Assembly: GCA_016706545.1 (NCBI GenBank)
Contig: JADJJK010000021.1
Coordinates: 41,786-105,785, forward strand
DNA length: 64,000 bases
Direction of reading: 5' to 3'
From: Myxococcales bacterium
GTDB taxonomy: Bacteria > Myxococcota_A > Polyangia > Haliangiales > Haliangiaceae
The notes beneath the pieces are model-generated. The model saw only the letters and a program-made list of their open reading frames with translations. It had not been told where the DNA came from and did no database searches. Position 1 is the stretch's first letter. Every line of letters starts with the position of its first letter. A program made the translations under genes and the position numbers. Below are positions 36,952-51,820 of the stretch, piece after piece.

Positions 36952-38337
36952 GTGTCTCCGTCCGCGTCACGGTCCACCTCACCGTCTGCCTTTGGGCACG
37001 CGAGGGCTGCCAGCCCGGCAACGTTTCGGCGAGGGCTCGTCATGGCGCTGGCCCTCTGTGCGACCGCGCCGGCAGGTTGCGACGACGGCGCGCCCTCCCG
37101 GTTCGCCACCAGCGGCGCCAAGCCCGTGGCGAGCGCGGCGCCGATGACCGCGGCCGAGCCCGCGGCCAAGGTCGCGTCGGGCCCGGCGGCGCCCGCAGGC
37201 GACCTGTTGCCGCCTCACCAGGAGATGCCGGTGGTGGAGTGCCCTGCGCTGGCCGCCGACGTGGAGCCGCCGGCTGATCTGGACACCACGCTGACCCGCC
37301 TCATCGAGGCCGCCAACGCGCAGCTCGACGCCGGCCAGGCCGCCGCCGCCTGGACCTGCGCAGATCGCGCCGCGGACCTCGCGCCGCAGTCGGTGGAGGC
37401 GCACCACCTGCGCGGCGCAGCGCTCGCCATGATGGACCGCTGGGGCGACGCGCAGCTCGCGTTTGGCCTGGCGCTCAGCCTCGATCCCGACGATCCGGAA
37501 ACGCTGCGCGGCGCCGCCCACTTCTATATCAACGAGCTCGAGCGCAGCCACGACACGCTGCGCCTGGGCCTGTCGCTGGCGGAGCGCGGCAGCGCGCGCG
37601 CCATCGCTCGCCGGCGCCGCAACCCGGAGATGATCGCAGATCTGGCGCTCCTGGAGGCGCAGGCGCTCAGCGACCTGGGCCACAGCGACGAAGCGCTGAC
37701 GCGGCTGGAGGTGGCCCTCCGGCAGTCCCCGTCGCGCGCGGAGGCGCTGCACGAGCGCGGCGTGGCGCGCTTCAACCTGGGCCAGTTCGAGGAGGCCAAG
37801 GCCGATTTCGCCGCCGTGCTGGAGCAGCGCCCCGACGACGCCTTCGCCCACCACATGCTCGGGCTGACGCTCGACTGGCTGGGCGAGGTCGACGCGGGCC
37901 TGCACCTTCGGCGCGCGGTCGAGCTGGCGCCGGACGAGTTCGCGCTCGAGGTGCCGCTGTCGGTCCAGGACCTGCGACGCGAGATCGAACAGGTGCTGGC
38001 CACCTTGCCGCCGCCCCGGCAGGCCGCCGCCCGCGCCGCGCGCTTCGAGGTGGAGGATCTGCCAAGCCAGGAGGACCTGCGCTCGGTGTCTCCGCCGTTC
38101 CCGCCCACCATCCTGGGCCTGTACCGCGGCCCGCTGGAGCCGAGCGCCGACGGCGCGACGGCGCCAGACGCGATCCGCGCGGCCACGCCCTCCATCGTGC
38201 TGTATCGCAAGAACCTGGCGCGCGCGGTGCGATCGCGGCTGGAGCTGTCTCGGGAGATCCGCGACACCGTGCTGCACGAGCTGGGGCACCTCGAGGGCCT
38301 CGACGAAGACGACCTGCGCCGCCGCGGCATGGAGTGA
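36952..38337 (+). CDS. TPR lipoprotein with C-terminal minimal metalloprotease domain
   Basis: 461 residues from GTG 36952; ATG 37042 has a better ribosome site (GAGGG six bases upstream) but would leave a signal peptide with no basic residue. Hydrophobic LVMALALCATAPAGC ends in a possible lipobox. Residues about 115-320 are TPR-like helical repeats (AALAMMDRWGDAQLAFGLAL, EALHERGVARFNLGQFEEAK). The end has TVLHELGHLEGLDEDDL, the HExGH...DEDDL zinc motif of the minimal metalloprotease (MMP-like, COG3824) family, preceded by PPTILGLYRGPL. The combination of TPR repeats with this domain is notable. Convergent with the gene at 38372. Confidence 0.8.
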   Translation: MSPSASRSTSPSAFGHARAASPATFRRGLVMALALCATAPAGCDDGAPSRFATSGAKPVASAAPMTAAEPAAKVASGPAAPAGDLLPPHQEMPVVECPALAADVEPPADLDTTLTRLIEAANAQLDAGQAAAAWTCADRAADLAPQSVEAHHLRGAALAMMDRWGDAQLAFGLALSLDPDDPETLRGAAHFYINELERSHDTLRLGLSLAERGSARAIARRRRNPEMIADLALLEAQALSDLGHSDEALTRLEVALRQSPSRAEALHERGVARFNLGQFEEAKADFAAVLEQRPDDAFAHHMLGLTLDWLGEVDAGLHLRRAVELAPDEFALEVPLSVQDLRREIEQVLATLPPPRQAAARAARFEVEDLPSQEDLRSVSPPFPPTILGLYRGPLEPSADGATAPDAIRAATPSIVLYRKNLARAVRSRLELSREIRDTVLHELGHLEGLDEDDLRRRGME

Positions 38338-38371
38338 CCGCGTCCGCGGCTCGCTGGGCAGTCGCCGAGAC

Positions 38372-39114
38372 TTAGCCCATGCGCTCGTACACCCGGGCCG
38401 CCGGCACATGGCGGTAGCGGGACAGCGTCACCCGGGAGCTGGCCATCCGATCGATCACGTCGCGGCGGCTCGAGCCGCGGCCCAGCATCGCGCTGGCCTG
38501 CTCGACGATGACCCCGCGCGCCGACCGCGGGTGATAGATGAACGTGCGCCCGAAGTAGACCTCGTCCTCGATCCCGCACAGTCGCAGCTCGGCGACGTCG
38601 CCCACCTCCACCCCGACCAGCGCGCGCGGCTCCACCACGGAGAACTCCCCGCCCCCCAGCAGATCGAGCAGCTCGACCCGTCCACGGTCCATCTGGCGAA
38701 TCTCGAACAGGCTGCGGTGGGAGGTCAGCAGCGCGGTCGCCAGCGCGTGGTCCTCGGCGCGCAGCCCGCGCGCCGAGGCGCTGCTCTCCGGCGCCGCGCC
38801 AGGCTCGTCCGCGGCGACGCCCTGACGTCCCAGCTCCTGCAGCGAGCGCATGATCGGCACCACGCCGTCCTCGTCCACGCGCTCGACCACCAGCCACTCG
38901 ACGAACGCGGCGCTCCACGCCTCCCACAGCTCGTCATCCTGATGCACCTTGCCGCGGCGCGCCTCGTACTGCTGCCGCGCCGCGGCGGCCCGCGTCGGAT
39001 CGGCGGCGTGCTGGGCGATGAGCCCGTCGAGCACTCGCTCGAGCCGCGCTTGCACCGGCGGACGAGCGGCCCGCTCCGCGGTCTCTGCGGCCGGCGGCTG
39101 GATCACCGGCTGGA

Positions 39115-39118
<4 letters not shown>
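38372..39118 (-). CDS. unknown protein translationally coupled to carA
   Basis: 248 residues, no family recognised. Helical N-terminal half (about 20-85: ARLERVLDGLIAQHA, DDELWEAWSAAFVEWLVVER) and a mixed C-terminal half with SVVEPRALVGVEVGDVAELR and FIYHPRSARGVIVEQAS. The latter region resembles a small beta-barrel. GTG 39118 overlaps the carA stop (GTGA). Being last in a pyrC-carA operon suggests a link to pyrimidine or carbamoyl phosphate supply, but the coupling may only serve expression level. Confidence 0.65.
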
Positions 39119-40268
<1,150 letters not shown>

Positions 40269-40272
<4 letters not shown>

Positions 40273-41579
40273 GCCAGCCTCCCATCAAGATCGTGGACCG
40301 TCCTGCCGCCCACCATGGTGAGCACGGCGCGACCGCGGAAGGTGCGGCCCAGAAACGGCGTGTTCTTGGAGCGCGACGACAGGCCCTCGGTGGAGACCTG
40401 GTTCACCCGGTCCGGATCGATCACCGTGAGGTCGGCGACGACGCCGGGCGCCAGGGTGCCGCTCGGCAGGCCGAACACGCGCGCCGGCCCGTCGGTGAAC
40501 ACCTCGATGAGCCGGGGGATGGACAGCTTGCCGCCGCTGTCGCGGGCGAGCTCCAGCAAGATCGGCAGCGCGGTCTCGAGCCCCAGCATCCCCGGCGCCG
40601 CGCACTCGAACTCCACGTGCTTCTCCACCGGTGAGTGCGGCGCGTGGTCGGTCGCCACGCAGTCGATGGTGCCGTCGATCAGCGCCTCCAGGAGCGCCTC
40701 ACAATCAGCGCGCGTCCGCAGCGGCGGCATGACCTTGGTGTTGGTGTCGTAGTGCGAGCAGGACTCGTCGGTGAGCACCAGGTGGTGCGGCGTCACCTCG
40801 GCGGTCACCGGCAAGCCGCGCCGCTTGGCGTCACGCACCAGGTGCGCCGTGCGCGCCGCAGAGGCGTGCGCCACGTGGTAGTGCGCGCCGGTGTACCCGC
40901 AGATCTCCAGATCGCGCGCCACCATGGCGCTCTCCGCGCACACCGGCTGGCTGCGCACGCCGATGCGCGTGGCCACCGCGCCCTCGTTCATGGAGCCGCC
41001 CTCGGCGAGATCCAGGTCCTCCGCGTGCTGCACCACCGGCAAGCCGAAGGTCCGCGCGTACTCCATGGCGCGGCGCAGGAGGCCCGCGTTCATCACCGGC
41101 CGACCATCATCAGAGATGGCCACGATCCCCGCGCTGCGCATCTCGGCGATCTCGGCCAGAGCCTGGCCCTCGAGCCCCACGGTGATGGCGCCGATCGGAT
41201 GGACGCGCACCAGGCCCGCCTCGCGCCCTCGGCGGACGATGAGCTCGGTCACCGCGCGCTGATCATTGACCGGGCGCGTGTTGGGCATGCAGCACACGGT
41301 GGTGAAGCCCCCCGCCGCCGCGGCGCGGGTGCCGGTGACGATGTCTTCCTTGTATTCTTGACCGGGCTCACGCAGGTGGACGTGCAGATCGACGAAGCCC
41401 GGCACCACCCACAGACCGCCCAGGTCGATCACGCGCGCGCCGCGCAGCCCGGCGCCGATCTCGACGATCTTGCCGTCCTGGATCCGCACGTCAGCGTGGC
41501 GGTCCACCGAGCCGCCCGTGCGCGCCGCGGCTGGATCGATGACTCGGCCGTTCGCAAGCACCAGTTCGCTTTGGGCCAT
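40269..41579 (-). CDS. pyrC: dihydroorotase, class I
   Basis: 436 residues. Closes carbamoyl aspartate to dihydroorotate in pyrimidine synthesis. Zinc and substrate motifs: GFVDLHVHLREPGQEYKEDI, VAISDDGRPV, VVQHAEDLDLAEGG, YHVAHASA, and the catalytic ATDHAPHSPVEK. The length and DHAPH motif put it in the class I (B. subtilis PyrC-like) group. First gene of the pyrC-carA-unknown operon; about 167 bp separate it from the CinA-type gene upstream. Confidence 0.96.
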
Positions 41580-41746
41580 GGCGGGAGCGTCTTACCAGCC
41601 CGCGCCACCGACGTAAAGCCGGCGCTGTCGCGATCCCGGAAAGTGGGGCTGGCGCGCCAGCACGGGAGCGAGCCCCCCGACGCGCCGACGCGCCGTCCCG
41701 GGCGCCGCCCGACGCGCGCCCGGGCGAGCCGTGCGCGTCCTGCCGC

Positions 41747-42481
41747 TTACGTCTGCGGCGGCTCTCGGCGAACGACCAGCTCCCCCAGCGCCGACGCCAG
41801 CGCGTCGTACGCCTCCTGCACCGCCGCCAGCGCCTGGCACTCCAGCGTCAAGAGCACCCGGAACTCGCGCTCGGCGACGCGCGGATACGATCCGACCTTC
41901 ACCGCCGGGAACGCCGCGACCACGCGGTCAAGCTCGGGGGCCAGCCGGCCCTCGTCGGCGTCGACGTACAGGCGCGCGACGTACACCGGCTCGCCGCGGA
42001 AGCGCTCGCGGATCTCCACGAACTTGCGCCGAAACAGCTCCGGCACGCCGGGCAAGATGACGACGTTGGCGAAGGACACAACCGGCCAGGTCGTGTCCTT
42101 GCCCCACCACAGCTCGGCGCCTCGCGGCACCTCCGCCAGGCGAAGGTTCGCCGGCTCCAGCTTGGCTCCCCAGTACGCGCGAACCCGCCGCTCCAGCTCG
42201 GGGTGGCGGATCACCGGCACGTCAAACGCCGCGGCGATCGCCTCGATGGTCACGTCGTCGTGGGTGGGCCCCACGCCCCCGGAGGTGAACACGTGGTCGA
42301 AGCGAGCGGCGTGGGCCTTCACCGTGGCCGAGATCTCTGCCCGATCGTCCGGAATGACATCCAGCCGGCGCAGCTCCACGCCCAGCGCGCGTAGCTCGGC
42401 GATGAGAAAGGCGCCGTTCTGGTCGGCGAACTTGCCGCTGAGGATCTCGTCGCCGATGATCACGACGCCAGCGGTGGCCAT
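41747..42481 (-). CDS. CinA N-terminal-type (MoaB/Mog-like) protein
   Basis: 244 residues. MoCF-biosynthesis/CinA fold: GVVIIGDEILSGKFADQNGA at the N-terminus and FTSGGVGPTHDDVTIEAIA as the nucleotide-binding signature, with LPGVPELFRRKF later. It ends after the domain that in longer CinA proteins precedes the nicotinamide-nucleotide amidase, so the amidase is absent. Such short forms occur widely and are annotated as molybdopterin-binding or competence-damage proteins; some related enzymes hydrolyse ADP-ribose. No molybdenum cofactor genes are nearby. Confidence 0.85.
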   Translation of the reverse strand: MATAGVVIIGDEILSGKFADQNGAFLIAELRALGVELRRLDVIPDDRAEISATVKAHAARFDHVFTSGGVGPTHDDVTIEAIAAAFDVPVIRHPELERRVRAYWGAKLEPANLRLAEVPRGAELWWGKDTTWPVVSFANVVILPGVPELFRRKFVEIRERFRGEPVYVARLYVDADEGRLAPELDRVVAAFPAVKVGSYPRVAEREFRVLLTLECQALAAVQEAYDALASALGELVVRREPPQT

Positions 42482-42551
42482 GGAAGGAGCCTACACCGCG
42501 CGGCACATCGGCGTGCGGCGAAGAATCAAGAAGCGAGCCAGATCCAGGGGA

Positions 42552-42590
42552 AGATCCGGCGGATCTGGAGCTGGCCGCGCTGGCCAGCTC
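42552..42590 (-). terminator. tandem hairpins after the 43-kb lipoprotein gene
   Basis: Directly after the minus-strand stop at 42592 lie a 9-bp perfect hairpin (arms 42568-42576 and 42582-42590, GAGCTGGCC) and a 6-bp hairpin (42552-42557 with 42561-42566, AGATCC). The T-tract is poor, so termination is likely but not certain. Confidence 0.5.
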
Positions 42591-42591
42591 C

Positions 42592-43188
42592 TCACTTGGC
42601 GTTCAGGGAGATCGCGACGGTGTCAGACTTGGGGTCGCAGGTGGCGTCGGTGCAGACGGCGAAGGACAGCTTGCCGCGCACCGTGAAGGTGCCCGCGCGC
42701 GTCGGGGTGAGCTTGACGTCGAAGGCGAGCTGATGCTTGTCGAACGCCGCCGCGTCGGCCTTGGCCATGACCGGCTTGGCGATGGTGACCCCGTCCGTGG
42801 CCTCCAGCGTGAGCTTCGTCGGATACTCCTCGTTGACCTTGTAGCCCTTGCCCGGCGTCACCTTCACGTTGGCGACCGTCACCTTGCCGGTCGCTGCCTC
42901 GGCGGGCACCTGCAGGACGAGGTTGTACGAGGTGTCCTTGGCGGCCGGCGCTGCCGCCAGCGGCGCGGGGTCGGTGCCGGCTGGAGACGGCAGGGTCTCG
43001 CCGGGCGCGGCGATCTTCTCGCCGGGGGCCGCGATCTTCTCGCCGGGCACGGCGATGGGAGGCTCTGCTACCTGGGCGACCGCCGGGCGGCTGGGCTCGC
43101 CCGACATCTGAGTCTCTTTTGGATTCGCGCGCTTGCAACCGGCGACGGCGAGCAAGGCGAAAGACAAGGTCCACACAGGCAGCTTCAT
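42592..43188 (-). CDS. lipoprotein with DsbD-N-like beta domain
   Basis: 198 residues. Signal peptide WTLSFALLAVAGC with lipobox VAGC. Residues about 25-75 are a Pro/Ala/Glu linker with a 21-bp repeat encoding PGEKIAA three times. The mature domain (about 85-198) has YKVNEEYPTKLTLEATDGVT and a C-terminal FAVCTDATCDPKSD, where two Cys are five apart, resembling the N-terminal domain of DsbD-type thiol-disulfide proteins. Whether it handles electrons or is only structural is unknown; no DsbD membrane part is encoded nearby. Confidence 0.72.
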   Translation of the reverse strand: MKLPVWTLSFALLAVAGCKRANPKETQMSGEPSRPAVAQVAEPPIAVPGEKIAAPGEKIAAPGETLPSPAGTDPAPLAAAPAAKDTSYNLVLQVPAEAATGKVTVANVKVTPGKGYKVNEEYPTKLTLEATDGVTIAKPVMAKADAAAFDKHQLAFDVKLTPTRAGTFTVRGKLSFAVCTDATCDPKSDTVAISLNAK

Positions 43189-43452
43189 GTCGGCCAGTAT
43201 AGGCCAGGCCGGCCGGTTTGCACGCGACCCTTCCGCGCCGGGCTCGCCGGGGCCAGGTGGCTGCCCCGGTGCTCACAAGAGCGCAGCGGCGGGCGGCGAA
43301 GCGGTAGCCGCGCGCGGTGGCGGCGAGCGGCTACCGCGGTGGCGGCGCGTCTTCTTTGGGCCCCGACCGACCTCCAGATCCTGCAACTCGTCCACAACTC
43401 ACGCAGAAAGCCGCTGGCAGCCCGCGCCCTGACTGCGTACGCTGTCGGAGGC

Positions 43453-45089
<1,637 letters not shown>

Positions 45090-45165
45090 CTAGCTAGCCT
45101 CATTGTTGGGCAAAGCTGCTCGGCGAGGAGCCCAGTTGCCACCAGTCTCCTGGTGCTTCGACCGG

Positions 45166-46149
45166 CTACTTCCGCTGCAGGCGAACCCGAGGCGGCGCGA
45201 TGGTGACGCCGACGCCCGGCACCGCGGTCTCCACCGTCACCTCGAGCTCCGCGCCCGCCGTCGAGGACGGGGTGAGCCTGACCTGCGCCGAACTGCCGGC
45301 GGCGATGACCCGCTCCACCGCCAGGAGCGCGCCGGTCAACGTCACCTCCACCTGCGCCGGCTTCACCGCGAAGCGCGCGGCGTCCACGCCCTCGGCGCGC
45401 AGCTTGACCGGCAGCAAGCCCAGGCGCTGGCTGACCAGCTCCTCCTTGATCTCCACCCGCACCAGCGCGCGCACGCCGGCCGTCAGCTCCACCCCGTCCG
45501 GCGGCAACAGCTCGGTTTCCCGCTCGAACGTGTCCGAGCGGCCGTCCACCCGCACCTCGCGCCCGCGGATCGCCGACAGCGCGGTGATCGCCCCCTGAGC
45601 GCCACGCGCGGTCACCGTGGTCGGCTTCGCGGTCACCGAGGTCACCACGAAGCCATGCAGCGGCCGGCCCGCGGTGGCCACCGCCACCGCCACCGCCTTG
45701 TCCACGCGCTTCTCGAACGCGACCCGCAGGCTGCGCGGCGAGACGTCCACCACCGTCACGCCGCTGGGCACGCGCACCAGGTCAGGGGTGATGGGCACCT
45801 CGCCGCCGCTGACCCGGGTCAGGTCGAAGCTGACGCGATCGATCTCCCGCTCGTCGAGCCGGCGCAGGCGCCGCCACGGCCCGCGCACCGTCACGCGCAC
45901 CTCCGGCAGCCGCTCCGAGACCAGCACCTTGTCCTGCGGCAATGTGAACGAGGTGCCAACGTGCAGGGTGATCTCGCGGTCCCGGTCCGAGTTGACCAGC
46001 AGGTACACCGTGAGGGCGAGGATGATCGAGAGCACCTTGAGCCCAGGGTTGGCGGTGACGGCCTCGCGCAACCAGGAAGCGAGCTGGCGCCCCCTCGACG
46101 CCGCTGACTCGCCCTTGCCGCTTTGCGGCTTGGCAGTGGCGCCGCTCAC
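45166..46149 (-). CDS. cdaR: YbbR-domain protein, CdaR-like regulator of diadenylate cyclase
   Basis: 327 residues. One N-terminal membrane helix (PGLKVLSIILALTVYLLV) preceded by a Ser/Lys-rich cytoplasmic end, then about four YbbR repeats outside the membrane (EVRVTVRGPWRRLRRLDERE, FVVTSVTAKPTTVTARG). In Firmicutes CdaR binds and tunes the diadenylate cyclase CdaA. The start overlaps the cdaA stop by four bases. glmM, often the next gene, is absent; a convergent kinase follows. Confidence 0.88.
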   Translation of the reverse strand: MSGATAKPQSGKGESAASRGRQLASWLREAVTANPGLKVLSIILALTVYLLVNSDRDREITLHVGTSFTLPQDKVLVSERLPEVRVTVRGPWRRLRRLDEREIDRVSFDLTRVSGGEVPITPDLVRVPSGVTVVDVSPRSLRVAFEKRVDKAVAVAVATAGRPLHGFVVTSVTAKPTTVTARGAQGAITALSAIRGREVRVDGRSDTFERETELLPPDGVELTAGVRALVRVEIKEELVSQRLGLLPVKLRAEGVDAARFAVKPAQVEVTLTGALLAVERVIAAGSSAQVRLTPSSTAGAELEVTVETAVPGVGVTIAPPRVRLQRK

Positions 46150-47027
46150 CTGGGCTCCTTGACCGGCTCGGCTAGCGCGCCCAGGCTCGCCACCGCCTTG
46201 CCCACCTCCGCCGCCGCCGCGGCCTCATCCGCCATCTCGTCCCCGGTCACGCCCAGAAGTCCGTGCAGCGCGCGCCGCAAGTCCAGGGGCTCGAGCCCCC
46301 GCGCGATGGCGCCCTTGAAGCACAGGGAGATCTCACCGCGCTCTTCGGACACCACGACCGCGACCGCGTCGGTGTCCTCGGTGATGCCGAGCGCCGCGCG
46401 GTGCCGGGTGCCAAACTCCGGCCCCAGATCGCTTGACCGCGACAGCGGCAACAGCGCACGCGCCAGCTCGATGCGCCGCTGCTTGTTGATGACCACGGCG
46501 CCGTCGTGCAGCTCGTTGTCCGGCGCCGGCAGAAACAGGGAGATGAGGAGCTGGCGGCCCAGCACCGCGTCGAGGCGGGTCGCGTCATCCACGAACTCGT
46601 CGAGCTCGGTGCCGCGCGCCAGGACCACGATGGCCCCCACCCTGGCCCGCGCCAGCTTGGCCACCGCGCCGACGATCTCGTCCACCGTGGCGCTGGCATC
46701 CTGCATCCGCCCTGACGGCAAGATGTTCTGGCCAATCCGGCCCAGGCCGCGCCGGATGTCTTGCTGGAACACGATGATGACGAAGACGAAGATGTAGGTG
46801 ATGACGTTGTCGAGCAACCACGACACCGTGGTCAGCTCCAGCCGCTGCGCCACGAAGAAGGCGGCGGCGATGAGCACGATGCCCACCACGACCTCGGCGG
46901 CCCGGGTGCCGCGGATGGCCAGCAGCAGGCGATAGATCAGGAAAGCCACGAGCGCGACGTCGATGGCGGTGACCGCGATCGAGCCCGGAGTGACTCCGTC
47001 TAGCAGCGTGGACAAGGCGGTGGCCAT
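46146..47027 (-). CDS. cdaA: diadenylate cyclase CdaA (DacA)
   Basis: 293 residues. Makes cyclic di-AMP from two ATP. Three N-terminal membrane helices (about 18-80) and the DAC domain with HDGAVVI (DGA motif) and GTRHRAALG (RHR motif), both complete. The C-terminal 30 residues are Ala/Glu-rich. Cyclic di-AMP controls turgor and potassium uptake; its presence in a Myxococcota genome fits the known CdaA of this phylum. Overlaps cdaR and follows folP by 42 bases, so folP-cdaA-cdaR is one operon. Confidence 0.94.
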   Translation of the reverse strand: MATALSTLLDGVTPGSIAVTAIDVALVAFLIYRLLLAIRGTRAAEVVVGIVLIAAAFFVAQRLELTTVSWLLDNVITYIFVFVIIVFQQDIRRGLGRIGQNILPSGRMQDASATVDEIVGAVAKLARARVGAIVVLARGTELDEFVDDATRLDAVLGRQLLISLFLPAPDNELHDGAVVINKQRRIELARALLPLSRSSDLGPEFGTRHRAALGITEDTDAVAVVVSEERGEISLCFKGAIARGLEPLDLRRALHGLLGVTGDEMADEAAAAAEVGKAVASLGALAEPVKEPR

Positions 47028-47069
47028 GGCGCAAAGGGCAACGCCAGCGACCGGCTGTCGCTTACGGCG

Positions 47070-48044
<975 letters not shown>

Positions 48045-48073
48045 CGAAACGCCAGCAGGACCTCGGTCGCCGC

Positions 48074-50026
<1,953 letters not shown>

Positions 50027-50360
50027 AGGACTTGGCTTTCGTTCGGTTAGAGCAAAAAAGGGCGCTGACTAGGGTTGTAGCATGGGGCCGGCGAGCGGCT
50101 TTGAAAAGGGGCGATTTTCGGCGAGTTGCCAACTGATTGGGCAGGTCCGGCGGCCACGACGACGCACCAGGCAGCCAGGGATCTTCGCGGATCCCGCCAC
50201 GCGACGAGCTGCTGGCTGTCGCACCTGCGGCAAACCCGTACGCTCAGCCACAGTTCCTGCTCGATCCAACGTCAACGGCGCCCTGGCGCGTGCCGGCGCA
50301 TCACCGCGCCGTGCGCCGCTTCACCGCGTATCGCCGCGTATCGCCGCGCCGTGCGCCGCT
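50027..50360. other. 334-bp gap between tilS and ftsH with direct repeat
   Basis: No ORF with coding character. A 25-base direct repeat, CCGCGCCGTGCGCCGCTTCA plus CCGCG, at 50304-50328 recurs at 50344-50368, where it runs into the end of tilS. An A-rich patch (about 50050-50058) lies close to the ftsH start. Confidence 0.6.
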
Positions 50361-51620
50361 TCACCGCGCTTGCTCACCTCGGGGCTCCTCGCCGTGCGCC
50401 CAGCCAAGGTGCTCGGCCCACACGACCGCGCCATCGCTGCGGCGACAGACCACCAGCGCGCTGGCCCTGAGCCGACGAGGGATCTTGCGGTCGACAAACA
50501 TCGCGGCGAGCTTCTTCGACCGACCGCCAAGGCGAGCCGGCTGCATCCGGTCTCCCGGCAGGAGGTTGCGCGCAAGATACAGCGAGGGATCGCGCAGCGT
50601 CGGCGGCACCGACGACGTGACCGACGACGTGACCTCGCCAGGCGGCGGCGCAGCCGGCCCCGGCGAGCCCGCGTCCACCGGCGCGCCAGGTTGCCGCACC
50701 AGCAAGACGAGCTGGTCGTACTCTCGCACCGCCTGCGCCCCTGGCAGATCGACCGCGACCGTGCCCTGCGCCGGGCGACACAGGAGCTCGTCGAGCTGCT
50801 CGAGGTGGCTCGCGTCAAAACCAACGCCCCGACGCGCGAGCGCCAGCGCCAGCGCGCGCTTGCGCACCGCCGCAGGCTGCGGCGCCAGCGCCGAGGCGCA
50901 GAGGCGCAAGGACAGCGGCTCGGCGAGGACATCCAGCGCGGAGCTCCACTCCGCGGCGTGCGCCGCCAGCCGGCACAGCGCGGCCTCAATGGCCGGGTTC
51001 TCTCGTCGAAGCTGGGGCATGAGGTCGCGACGCACGCGCACGCGCGCGAACCGCTCCTGATCGTTCATCGGATCATCCCAGGGCACGAGCCCTCGCGACC
51101 GGGCGTAGCCAGCGATGACCTCGCGGGGCAAGGCCAAGAGCGGACGCACGTAGCCGTCACGGCCGGCGGCCATCGCCGCCAGCCCACCGACGCCCGTGCC
51201 GCGCAGGATCCGCAGCAGCACGGTCTCGGCCTGGTCGCGCGCGGTGTGCGCGGTGGCCACCGTCGCGAGCCCCCGCTCGCGCGCCGCCTCGTCGAGCGCC
51301 CGATAGCGGGCCTGGCGCGCGGCGCTCTCCAGCGACGCCTGACGCGCGACCGACACCCGGCGCACCTCCCAGGCGAGCGCGCGGGCCTCGGCCCACGCCG
51401 CGACGCCCTTGGCCACCTCCGAGGAGCCGGCGCCCAGGCCGTGGTCCACGTGCAGCACCACCACCGCGGCGGCCCCCAGCACGGCGCGCGCGGCCTCGGC
51501 GAGCACCAGCGAGTCCAGGCCACCCGAGCAGGCGACGCCGATGCGTGCCCCCGGCGCGGCCACGCAAGGCGCCAGCGCGGACGACACCGCCCGGTGCACG
51601 AGCTCAAGAGGCGACCCCAT
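50361..51620 (-). CDS. tilS: tRNA(Ile)-lysidine synthase
   Basis: 419 residues. Adds lysidine to C34 of tRNA-Ile(CAU) using ATP. PP-loop CSGGLDSLVLAEAAR near 30-44, then the TilS signature ATAHTARDQAETVLLRILRG and the GVGGLAAM turn. The C-terminal TilS_C domain has LLPGDRMQPARLGGRSKKLA and DRKIPRRLR. A Ser/Pro-rich linker precedes it. Gene order tilS-ftsH-folP-cdaA is conserved in many deltaproteobacteria. Its tail contains one copy of the flanking 25-base repeat. Confidence 0.93.
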   Translation of the reverse strand: MGSPLELVHRAVSSALAPCVAAPGARIGVACSGGLDSLVLAEAARAVLGAAAVVVLHVDHGLGAGSSEVAKGVAAWAEARALAWEVRRVSVARQASLESAARQARYRALDEAARERGLATVATAHTARDQAETVLLRILRGTGVGGLAAMAAGRDGYVRPLLALPREVIAGYARSRGLVPWDDPMNDQERFARVRVRRDLMPQLRRENPAIEAALCRLAAHAAEWSSALDVLAEPLSLRLCASALAPQPAAVRKRALALALARRGVGFDASHLEQLDELLCRPAQGTVAVDLPGAQAVREYDQLVLLVRQPGAPVDAGSPGPAAPPPGEVTSSVTSSVPPTLRDPSLYLARNLLPGDRMQPARLGGRSKKLAAMFVDRKIPRRLRASALVVCRRSDGAVVWAEHLGWAHGEEPRGEQAR

Positions 51621-51820
51621 GGCGAGGCGAGCCTAGCAGGCTCTCGCACGCCGTTGCGACCAGCGCGGCGACCGGCGCGGGCCCGGCGCGGGCCCGGCGT
51701 GGCCCCGGCGCGGCGAAGGACAGCCGCGGACGAGCCCGAGTTCCTCATGGCGAAGCTCCGAAGCCATAACCCGTGCAAGCGCCTGTCCGGCGGCGCGCGA
51801 CCTGCTACGTTGCGACGGCC

